Source of the DNA: Malachius bipustulatus
Taxonomy: Eukaryota > Arthropoda > Insecta > Coleoptera > Melyridae
Direction: 5' to 3'
DNA: 64,000 nt
NCBI GenBank assembly: GCA_910589415.1
Contig: OU342630.1
Coordinates: 48,082,012-48,146,011, forward strand
Shown: positions 12,601-24,600 of the stretch, piece by piece
Layout of the letters: every line of letters begins with the position of its first letter
Numbering within the stretch: the stretch's first letter is position 1
Notes under the pieces: model-generated
What the model was told of the DNA's origin: nothing
Databases searched by the model: none
Seen by the model: the letters and a program-made list of their open reading frames with translations, nothing else
Translations under genes and position numbers: made by a program

Positions 12601-15600
12601 ATGTGTCAGGTATCCTTACCACGTCATTTGCAAAATTTAGAATGCATCTCGTAATAAAAAAGGGCTGTGAAGGGGACGAATCAGAAATTGGCAGATATGT
12701 AAATGTCCCAGCAATCCTGTTTATTTCATTTCAAAATAATGAATAACCAGGGGAGACTTTGAAAATAATAATAATTAAGGTCCTGCTGTTATTATTTAGC
12801 ACAGTTCAAACAGATCCATATCTCTGAAACTCGATTTTCAACAGCATAATACTTAGGTAGTTGCTTTTTCCTTGGGATCATAAAAAAAAACATTTACGAC
12901 AGGCAAAAGATCTGTTGTCATAAGTGATTTTCTCAATCCAGAGCAGGAAACTTATATACCCACCTACATAAAAGTGACAAATTTCTGTAGAGTGCAAAGT
13001 AAAGTCGTACAGAGACATAAAATTATATGACTCCTTTATGAGTTACTTCTCTCGGCAGACGATAGTTGGCATAGAGTTTCCTACTACGCACTACTCCATG
13101 CAGAGTGTTTCTTAGGAAAGATAGAAGAGGGAGAATACTTGAGAAAAAAAAAAGATAAAGTCAACGACATAGTTTGACCTGTCTTAGATAGTGACTCGCA
13201 ATAATATTTCGAAATATTAGCGCAACAATTTGAATGATTTTCACACATATTGTATTTGGGAATGAAAACATTAATTAATAAAATACGCAGTAACAACAAT
13301 ATTAAACAATACATCATACTCACTCTAACGAAAAAATTATTGACTTAGTTGTCTTGAAGTTATAAAAAAAAAACGGCTCAACAAAGTTTTTGGGGAATTA
13401 TTACAAATTAGGATAACATTTTTGAAAGAGAAAATTAGTTTTAAATAGAAAGAAGGTAATCATCTCTTTGATGAATAAACAATGAATAAATAAAATACTC
13501 TGGTACTAGGTATCATGGTAAATAACTCATATGGGGTTTTCAATGATCCAATATAGGTAATTCTGGACACTCGGCTTAAGTCAATTTTTTAAATTTATCC
13601 GAATCAATTTATCCGAAACATCTTAACTTTTCTAGGAAACTTCCCATCCAACAAAATGCTAATGAGAAAACCTCCCATACGTTTATTTTTGAGAACGGTG
13701 TACCCCAAAGTTTTGAATACCACCCTATTTCTATTGGCAATAAATAAGGTATGTTCGTCTGTAAGACCATCATTAAGGCATTCCCTCTATGCTGACGATC
13801 CAGTCCTCTTCTGTTCAGAAAAAAAGTCCTGCAACCAGATGCGAACTACCTATACAGGGTGATTCAGGTTTTACCTACTTAACTCTAGGAAACGATAGAG
13901 AATCGAAAAATAATATGAGTTTGCTTCATGAACTATATTCGTGAAATGCTTCATGAAGAAAATACAGGGTGTTAAAGTTTTAAGAAAAAATTCGTATTTT
14001 TGAAATATAAAAAAATTGACTGATTGAAATAATTTGAAATTTTGAACAGTATTTGTGCTAATTGAAGTAAGTACATGATGTGATACTTCCGATTAAGTTC
14101 TTCACTCCAGTGGCAGAGATCTGGGTGTGTTGTTACCTTTTTTATTAAATAATTTCTACGCCACTGACTTTAATGCAAATTGGTTATTTATGGTAGATAC
14201 CTTGTTTTGTTTAGAGGAGAAAAGTCATCTTACGTTTTTGTTGTAGGGCGTACTGTTTTCAAGATATTCCACAATGTTGGCACTCATGCAAGCTTTTTGT
14301 AATGCAATACGGTTCAATAACGATCACAAAAATGATTAAAACTTCTGGAAAAACTCAATAGCATTGATTTTTAGGATATTTTACCTCGTACGGGTTCCTA
14401 CATTATGAAGTATCTCGGAAACAGTGCGTCCTAGGACAAAAACGTAAGATGACTTTTCTCCCCTAAACAAAACGAGGTATCTACCAGAAATAAAAAATTT
14501 GCTTCAAAATTTCAAATTATTTTTGAAATTTATATTTCAAAAATACGAATTTTTTCTTAAAACTTTAACACCCTGTATTTTCCGAAGCATTTCACGAATA
14601 TAGTTCATGAAGCAAACTCATATTATTTTTCGATTCTCTATCGTTCCCTAGAGTTAGGTAGGCAAAACCTGAATCACCCTGTATATTGTTTCCCCTTTTG
14701 CAGAACTATGAGTCCTGCAAAAGGGGAAACAACCAAATCCCAAACATCACACACAACGGCGAGACTCCGAATTAAGGGAACACCAAAAGCTATACTTGGA
14801 GTAACTTTCGACAGCGGATTAACATGGAAGAAACAAATTCAGAACATCAAAGTAAATTGTCTAAGTCGGCTAAACATCCTAAAAGCTCTAGCAAACCTTT
14901 AATGGGGTGCCGATGAACCAGACCTCTTCAGAGTATTTGGAGCCTCGATACGCTCGTAGTTAGACCACGCAAGTCCAATTTTCTCTTCTGATAGAAAAAA
15001 GATTCTCAAGATTCTGGAGGTAGTACACAACACCGCACTTCGCATCTGTCTCATAGCTTTTAAGCCCAGCCCCGTCGCATCCCTTTACTGCGAAGCTCAC
15101 AAACTATCGTACTCAGCTAGAGTGTCAGAAAATCCAAATAATTCAGTCCTTCGCATCCTTACCTCAGCTCTGAAATTGCCGTGCCAGTTCTTATCCATGC
15201 CAATTCGGCAAGTAAATTATTGTGCTTGAAAATAAAATCCTTCACAAAATCCTTCACTTGCGCAAGATAGAAAGCTTGATTTGGGTTACATAACATAAAC
15301 TCCGGCTGGTCAGATAATTTGTTTGTGATAGAAGCAAACAACTACTATTAGGTAATAGTTCGTCTTTCCAGTCCATGGATGCATGGATGAACCTGTTATT
15401 ATACCCAATATTGCTCACATACTGGGCACTCATGGAAAGATTGGTACAACTTTGATATGTTATACATACATGCAGTTAAACATAAATTTTAAAAATTGTT
15501 ACTTGGACTAGGACTTTACCATTATTGATTCAATTATCATGGAAAAAAGCTTTCGTGAGGCATTTGTGCAAAGGGGGAAATAATGATTTCATAATAATTG

Positions 15601-18600
15601 ACCTATACGTATAGGAAATATTTAAAAAAACGCAAATCTCGAACATACAGGGTGTCCCAATATTCCATGGACATGGAGCAACCACAGATTACTGAGGTAA
15701 AAAAAAGTCGCTCGGACCAAACTTATCTCTATACCAAAGTGCTTCGTTTGTCCGTTAGAGGGCTTCAAAGTCTTTTGAAAATTTTAGTTTTTTTGAAATA
15801 GCTCAAAGTCGGCTGATTCCAATTCGATGAAATTTGGTAGGTAAATTTCTTATTAAAAGTACTAACTTCTGATGTACATGATAATTTGACGGAAACCCGG
15901 GAAGGGGTGAACTACCCCTACCCTCCATTAAAATGGATCGTAATTGTTGATAGGGTAGCAGGAACGCTGTTCATGTTTTTTTGTTTGAAAGATACATCGT
16001 TTTAGCCCATTTTTGGTCTTTTACAAAAATCTGTATCTTTACGAGGTGCTATGTGATAAAATAAATTAGTCGATGATAACTAAATTTTTATTTCATTCTT
16101 TTAATTTGAAATCAAATTTTCAATTGTCAGGTGATTATTTTATCTAATCTCATGAAAGATGCTCGATGTGGGCGCCGGTTTGGACTCTAGAAAGTTCCAT
16201 CTTGCGCAAAAAAATGATTTTCGCTTTTCTTGGAACCTCGTCGTTTTGCAAACTGTTTACTGCGTTTAAAAAAAAACCGTTTGCAAACACCTGAAAAAAA
16301 AACCGAACCATACTAAACATCTTTTATGAGATTAGATCAAATAAACACCTGACAATTGAAAATTTGATTTCAAATTAAAAGAATTAAATAAAATTTTGGT
16401 TAGGTGTCATCGACTAATTTATTTTATCACATAGCACCTCGGAGAGATACAGATTTTTGTATGAGATCAATAATGGGCTAAAACGATGTATCTTTCAAAC
16501 AAAAAAACATGAACAGCGTTCCTGCTACCCTATCAACAATTACGATCGATTTTAATGGAGGGTAGGGGTAGTTTCGCCCCTTCCCGGGTTTCCGTCAAAT
16601 TATCATGTACATCAGAAGTTAGTACTTTTAATAAGAAATTTACCTACCAAATTTCATCGAATTGGAATCAGCCGACTTTGAGCTATTTCAAAAAAACTAA
16701 AATTTTCAAAAGACTTTGAAGCCCTCTAACGGACAAACGAAGCACTTTGGTATAGAGGTAAGTTTGGTCCGAGCGACTTTTTTTTACCTCAGTAATCTGT
16801 GGTTGCTCCATGTCCATGGAATATTGGGACACCCTGTAGATTCCCTTAAATGAGTTGTTTTATTTTCGAATCAATGAGCAGGTAAAATGGTACAAAGAGG
16901 ATGACAGATCTGTAGGTGGCGAAGTCTATAGCAAACAAAGTGGTATATATTCTATACTGAGCCGCCCACGGCGGCTGGTCTATAAATATCAAGCTGTCTT
17001 CAGACAAAATACAAACAATTAATTGAAATGTAATTGATGAACATCATTAATAATATCTGAAATCAGTTGTAATTGGCTGCACACGTTTTCAATTTTTGTT
17101 TTCCACATGTCTCTCTCTTTCTTTAGGCAGCCTGATTCGACCTAATTATAATTTTGTTGTGACTAAAGCTTATGTAATATCTTCCTAGGTTTAGTAAAAC
17201 TAATAACAAGCATTTTTTTTAAATAACATTAGAAATAACTAGAAGAAAAATTTAAGCTTAGGCAAATGTGCAGCGAGGCGTGGTGGACGATGCCGCGATG
17301 TTCGAATTTTAAAAATATCAAATTTTTTAAAGTTCTCAGCACGTTATGAAAATAAGGAACCCCAAAAAGACCGCATAACGAGTGAAGTATGCTCTGGTTG
17401 ATTCAAAAACAAATAGGTGCTAGAGCTTGTCATTTTTGAGAAAAATTTATGCATACAGAGTGTACCTTATTGGAGAAAATGGATGAGAATCTCGGTTATC
17501 TTAAGAAATACCAAGTAGGTTAAATTAGGGAGAAGTTGCGTATTTCTGTGTTGATTTGTAAGCTAAAAAATGAAATTTAGGACAGCTTCTGTCGTTGCTG
17601 CATAGTCCCTATAAAGATGGTTAAATTTCAGGACTAAAGCCTGATTTGTAGTGTTTTATAAAACGTCTCTATCGATAACGGAATCGGTAAATTGGGTCAA
17701 GAAAGATAAATAGGCAAGTTTTTTTTTTTGTTCCTTGTTAGATGGGTAACCATTGAAAGGTATCGCAAAGAGTTGCCATTCTTTTGAAAGTAGTTTTCAG
17801 TTTCTTCAGCCTTCAGATTTTTCTTTACAATTTTAGATCATTTCCTATCTGGACATATTCTCTAGCACACTCAATAATGCGGGGTAATCAATTAAAAAAA
17901 CAACGAGATACATTCATGAAATCGTCACTTATACCGGGTTCTGGAACAGGTATCACCAATTTGGAGTAGGTCATGGTTTTGATACAATATTTCGTTAATG
18001 ACAGTTCTATGTGCTTCAATAATTTTATTTAATTAGTTATGGGTAAGTTTCCGATTATTGAACGCATTTAATTTGATTAATAATTATTGTCTAAGTTCAA
18101 AGGCACTTTCGTCGCGAGTTTAATATTCGAAAATATGGGAGAATTCCAACCCGGCAAAACAAAAACAAGGTAGACTTAGAGACTTTGATAATAGAGGTAA
18201 TCTCAGCTGAAAGTTTACAGGTCGTGTACGGACAGTAAGCACTCCCGAAGTAATCGACGCTCTCAGACAAGCTATTCAAAGAAGTCTAGAGCGATCGGCA
18301 CAGAGATATTCAACGGCACTGCAGATTTCTGAAAGAAGCACTTAATTCAGTTGTTAGTTATCCCTTTCTTTAAATTGAATGCTTTTTTTTTAATAACAAT
18401 AATAATAATAATTTATTGTCCAACAGTATTATATACACCAATAAGAGGACAATTTCTGTAAATGTCACAATTTGCTCATACAACATAAATAGGAAAACCA
18501 ACAATTCAAGACACATTACATAATATCGAGAGGAAGTTTCTTTAAATCATAAATACTACAGTTAAAAATATCACAAGAGTAGCTAAGAGAATTATAGTTG

Positions 18601-21600
18601 TTACACATGACCTCAATGGGTGATCTAAAAAGCAAATTAGTCCTTGCAAACCGCACATAGAACGTGTGACTGCTCCTGGAATTAGGTCTGGGCACTACAA
18701 AATTTAACTTACTCAATAATTCCGGGCAATCAATCACACCCTGTACAAGCTTATACAGAAATAAGATCGACATTCTGACTCGCCTTTTGCTAAACGTGTC
18801 CACGCAATAAGTGTTCAAAAGCGTCGCATTAGAAAACCCTCTCTCTGGATAGAAGCCAAAATCTCTGAACCACATATGTTTAAGTACTCGCCTGACAACA
18901 TCATCCAGCAGGTCTACAAGGTAGCTCTGAAGGGGATACCAGATTAGCGAAGCATATTCTGCTTTAGAAACCATAAAAGCGAAGAAAATGTTTTCAAAGC
19001 CCTGTTACCTTTGAACTCTCTTGTGTTGCGCAGCAAATATCCCAATAGTCTATTCAGGGATGCTGACAGTTCCAAGACATGATTTACAAATGAAAAATCT
19101 GAACTAAAGTGAACACCCAGATCCTTGATCTCGTTAACGCGATCCAGTAATACCCCTGATATGGCGTAATCAAAAACCACTGCAGAGCGTCTTCTGTTAT
19201 ACGACATGACCTTACACTTATCAATATTCATTTGCATCCCGCTGACAGAGCACCATTCAATCACACTATCTAAGCACCGTTGGAGACACACACAATCATC
19301 CTCTACTTCTACTGCCTTAAAGATCTTAAGATCGTCTGCAAACATCAGAGCTTCACAGTTGAGTTCATCACATACGCTGTTTATAAACAAAATGAACAGA
19401 AGTGGTCCTAGGTTGGAGCCCTGTGGTACTCCGGACACTGGAGTAAATGCCGCTGAAGAGTACCCATTGTATGAGACGAACTGCTGGCGGTCGGTCAAGT
19501 ATGATCTCAAAAACTCGAGAAGATTCTCGCTAAATCCGAGAACATCCAATCTGTTGAGCAAGATTCTATGATTCACCCTATCGGAAGCCTTAGACAGGTC
19601 TGTGTAAATCACATCAACCTGTCTTTTATTATCTAAGGCTTCAGAGATAAACTGAGAGAAGCATGCCAAGTTAGTAACGGTGGATCTGCGCTCCACAAAT
19701 CCGTGCTGTGAGGAAGAAATGAAAGGCGAGACGGAGCTATATATATATCTATACAACACTGACTCAAAGACCTTGGCAAAGTTTGAGAGGATAACCACTG
19801 ATCTGTAGTTTGCTATATTATCTTTATTTCCGCTTTTGAACACTGGACAACAGCGTGCTAATTTCCATCTAGAAGGGAATACAGCAGTTTTTAAACTAAG
19901 ATTGAATAAAGTCTGCAGTGGTGGTCTAGTCAAAACTGGGGAACAATCACGAACAAAAAATGCAGGTACTTGATCACAGCCCGCTGTTTTCTTACATCCC
20001 AATCTCCCCACTGCAGACTCAATGTCTTGAATCGATATCGATTTCATCTGGACAATATTGCTACAGAAAGGCACAGTTAAATCGTGTGTCACAGATCCAT
20101 CATCCACGAACACACTAGAAAAATGATCGGCAAACGCATCCACAATTTCTTTGGGTGTGTCAAACCAATCTCCGTCATGCTGCATCTTATTAGGAATTCT
20201 ACTACCGTTTTTTTTGGAGAGGAATGACCAGAATTTTTTTGGATCTTTAGTGATAGACTGCTCCACACTAGATACATAATCTGCATACGCAATTTTTATT
20301 TGAGATTTAACTACTTTTCGCTGTTTCTTAAACAGATCGTAATCAAAACGCGAACCTGTGCGTGAATACCGTCTGTAATAACGATCTTTACACTTGATAC
20401 CAGCCAGTATATCCGAGTTATACCACTGAGGATACGTTCGCCTAGCATTCACAGGGCCGTTCCGGTACAACGGTACAAACCTATTTAAAACATCATATAA
20501 AATTTCATAAAATCTATCACAAGCTAACTCTACATCACTATACAAATCTAATTCGGACCAGTCAACCTTGGATAGAGCAAGGTACAACCCTTGAAAATCG
20601 GCCCTATGAAAGTTATATACATTTGCTGCCGAACTACAAGGAAACTTGTTACGCTTAGAATTATTGACTTTTGTGGTTATTGTCAACGGTGGATGGAATT
20701 CATCGACTTGCACCAAGGGCTGACTATCCAAGCATACTGTACAACACATATTACTAAAAACTAAGTCTAAAAGACGGTCCTTATTGTTACAGACATTGTT
20801 CAACTGCACGACATTAAGTAACTGTAAATAATTTCTCAAGGTAGCACACAGCAAAGAAGAATCATCAGTACTATTAAAATTGGGTACATTAAAATCCCCC
20901 ATGATAAGCAAGTTATCCCGGGATATATGACATCTCACAAAGTAGTCAAATAGAATCTGTAATTCATCAACTGAAGGTGTTCTGGGTAAATATATGACAA
21001 AAATATAAATAACACTGGTACCTACGTCGCACTTACACCCCACTATGTCACATAATGGATACAAACTGCGTAAGCCCGAAACATCAATAACATCCGTCTC
21101 GAACTCTCTTCTGCACGCCAAGAGGGAACCTCCTCCTCTAGTGTATCCCACATCCTCAAAATCCCGGTCGCATCTTATGACTTTGTAGTTGTTGACTGGA
21201 AAAAGCTCGGAACTTTCAATGTCATCGCGTAGCCAGGTTTCCGTCATAGCAATAAAATCAAATTCGCACAAGCTAACATTAGGTATAAAATCACTTGACT
21301 TTCCTGACAAACTTCGAACATTCTGATAATAGCATGATATATCTTTAATACTGCCGGACAAGCTTCTTAGTTTTTTTTCATTACTGTTGGAATACCCCTC
21401 TGAAATCTTATGATCAAATCAGTTTCGCCTGCATCTGTACGTTCTTTTAGGACTTTTTTGCAATCCAACCAGAGCTTTCGCTGCTGGGGAGTATCATCGC
21501 GTTTTATAATGATGTTTCTGTAATCTCCATTTGATCGTAGGCTGCCCCTGCTGTGAAGGATCCTTGATGCAATCAACGAACTGTCAAATACCTTTTTGTC

Positions 21601-24600
21601 CTGTATAGAGATCTTTGAAAACGGGTAATACCTGTTCCAGAACCCTGTAGTTAGGTACCACTGATACCTTTTTTAATTTACATCAATTAAGTGAAAGAAT
21701 GTTTGATATCACCAATTCCCCAAGACTGCTAAGAAAACAAAGTTGCGCAACTCGTCCCGATACTGATATCGAGCTTAGTGATTACCGACTGTATTTTGAT
21801 TTTTGGGCTTCTTACTGAAAAAGTTGATGAATCTGTTCATAGTTTTGAATTTTAATACTACCTCTTCATAGACGAGAGTAGAAAAAGCCATCTATTCCTG
21901 TATTTCTGGTATTCAACATAATAGTTAGGTATTCATACTGAAGTTAGATTAAGCACTTGCTAAATTTTAACATGCATTATGAATTTTGTTACGCAAGAAA
22001 TTGCACAGTCTGATTATTATCTTCGTCGTGGATATTTTGGGATTCAATTCCAAAGACTGTTCCTTGCAGTTTAATACTGTCGTCGTCAAGGATGCAGTTA
22101 GAAGAAATATTTTCTTCCTGGATCTTTGATTGAGATTAGATTACAGGTAGTAGGTATACTCGTACTTATTTAACTTGAAAAAAAGTCGAACTTTCTTCAA
22201 TTATTACGTAAAGTGTCACACAAAAAGTTGCATCTTTCATATTTATTTTTGAAAAATTCTTCTCTCAGTTTGGAATTCAATCAGAGGATTCGACAAAGGA
22301 GTTTACAGAGCATTTATTCGTGTAACAATAATTAATCTTTTCCACAAAAAGATCTACACGTTTTCTGCTGAGATGACATGCACGTACTCGTAATTTCAAA
22401 CAGTAAACAGTCGTTTCGGGATGCAAATTTCGCCCTCTTTCATAATAGAAATCCTTTCACAATTACATTGAAGTAGTAGGTACAGTTTGGAATCTGTTAG
22501 AAAACAAACTCAATTTACTTCCAGGGCCCAAGAGGTGATGTCGCTGAAGTCGAATAAACATCCATGTGTCACCTTGGCGCTAATAGCGTCGATGCCGCGA
22601 GTGTTTGAGGCGATACAGGACAAATGTATCACAAAGGCTAACTGCAAGAAGGATTCAAAGTCGTTCTACGTAAGACTTTCTTTCATGTATCTTGAATTTA
22701 CATTCTTATTTGCGTTCTTGCTTTTTCCAGATAAAATACAATTTCAACTGTCTGCAATGCCCCCAATTGTATGCAGATATGGATTGTAAAACAGGAGAAG
22801 CGTTGAATATATCAAAACCCATACCTCTACCTGCTCTTAATGTAAGGAATAAATATCGTACCTGAGCACTGTAATACTTAAATAAAGACAGTTTGAAGAA
22901 ATTCGCTGCTTGAAAAAAACAATTCCATGTAAATTAATGTGAATTTCTTGATGAGGACACTTTGTCGCAAACGATCGTTGGAAATTTTCATGTTAGCAAA
23001 TTTCGCTTCGTGTATTTTTAGTATTTCACGATTTTTTATCAATTGATGATCATTTTAAGCGTGATCATTTTACGATTATCATCAAAAGTATTACCATTGA
23101 GTGCTTTAAATTTATACTCCAGTCAATGTATAATTTTTGTATAGAAAAAACAGTGGTAACTGAATGCTTAAAAAAGATTTCAGGGAGTGATTCTTGAAGT
23201 GCCCTGTATAATTAATATATCCAAAACTGTTTCAGCTAAAGCCATATTAATATTTTTTTTTGAAATTATGAAATCATACATGAATAATTTGTCATTTTAT
23301 CTGATAAGAATTGAGAAGATTTTGGAAATCTTCATTACTTGTTTCAAAGATAAATACGCGTATTTAGCTCAATTAAAAAAAAAAAAAGAAATAATCTGAT
23401 CTGGCTTTAGGGGCATTAGCTCTGATACATTTTAGGATGTCAGTGGCTTACCCGTAAAGTGAATGATTTTTAAGAATTCTCAAATATTTTGTCTCATAAG
23501 CGTTGGGGTTGTTTTTATTCCTTATCACTCCTCTTTGATTCGCCCCTGCAAAGAAACGTGAAATTCTTTCTATAGTCGATTATGTTGAGCCTATAGAGGA
23601 TAAGTGAAAAATTTCATTGTTTTCTTCAAACCATAATTTACAGATATTAAATTATAATAAGCTGAATATTTCTTAAAATGGCCTCAGAAATTACCACCTG
23701 AAATAATTCGCAATGTTTATATGTATACTTGTTTCTGCTTATTGTGTAATTTACGTGACATTTGATTTGATTTTTGATTGTTTTGAATCTTCTAGGCAAT
23801 GGTTTCACACGGACGAGTTGAGCTTTTGGCGCATCCTTTAAGCCAAAAGTATTTACAAATGAAATGGAACTCCTACGGGAAATATTTTCATCTCGCAAAC
23901 CTTCTCATCTATTGTATTTTTCTCGCATTTGTCACTTGTTTTTCGTCTCATCTTATGCTGAATAGTAAATTTAGGAACAGCACGGATTTAATAACTGAAG
24001 AAGTAAGTAAATTTTCTAAATTATTTATAGGTTGTATTTTTTTTGTAACAATTATTGTTGAAAATTCTCTCCGTCAAATACTTCAGAAGATTATGAATAT
24101 TTTCATTATAAAGATGGAAAGTTATTAACTGGGTCACTTTTGTAATGGAAAAAAATATTTAAATTATATCTTTGGCGTTGGTCTCTTTTTTCTTCCTCTT
24201 ACTACACACTAATAGAAAAGAACGAGCGTTCCGCTTTGGGATCTATCTGCGGCGATCCCGTGACTCATCTACTCCATTTCACTGCTAAACTCAATTTTTA
24301 AATAAATACTGCAGGAGTCTACGTTTCCCTTTCCCCTTTCTCCTTCCTCCCTTCTCTCCTCTCCCCTCTCCCCAACCCTCTCTGGAAACCCTTTCCAACA
24401 GGGACAGCAGAGTACACGAGGTCCATTCCACCGCAGTGGGATAGTCAAAATGACATCCTGTATGTCTATAAAAAATAGCCTCCTCGGTAGTATGTGACAC
24501 TATTTCTCTGGTTTGGAAAGGGTGTGGTGGATGTTGCGATGAAACCTCATATTTTCCAGGTGAACAGAAATCATTCCACGAAGCAATGGACTGATGAGTG

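Larger units (their letters stand above)
13620..15170 (+). pseudogene. LINE-C remnant: reverse transcriptase fragment split by a foldback insertion
   Basis: Two pieces of one ORF2 flank the foldback at 13855-14681. The left piece (to about 13850) has the end of the GVPQGS block, then TTLFLLAINKVCSSVRP and SLYADDPVLFCS, so YADD is kept, but there is a frameshift inside GVPQGS. The right piece (about 14710-15170) has LGVTFDSGLTWKKQI, LSRLNILKALANL, stop, WGADEPDLFRVFGASIRS, stop, LDHASPIF and VVHNTALRICLIAFKPSP, which is the RT C-terminal region. Two in-frame stops and the frameshift mark it as old. It belongs to a LINE family distinct from LINE-A, B, D, E and F. Confidence 0.8.
18391..21668 (-). 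mobile_element. LINE-D, nearly complete ORF2 with ORF1 3' end (jockey/CR1-like)
   Basis: The element lies antisense to TrpA1. In its own direction it holds the C-terminal part of ORF1 (about 21665-21367), ORF2 (21361-18516), a short 3' UTR ending TGTTGGACAATAAA, and a TTA microsatellite (18391-18413). It is 5'-truncated within ORF1 at about 21668, where the frame runs into a stop. It is the same family as LINE-A, is less damaged, and so is probably younger. Confidence 0.9.
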
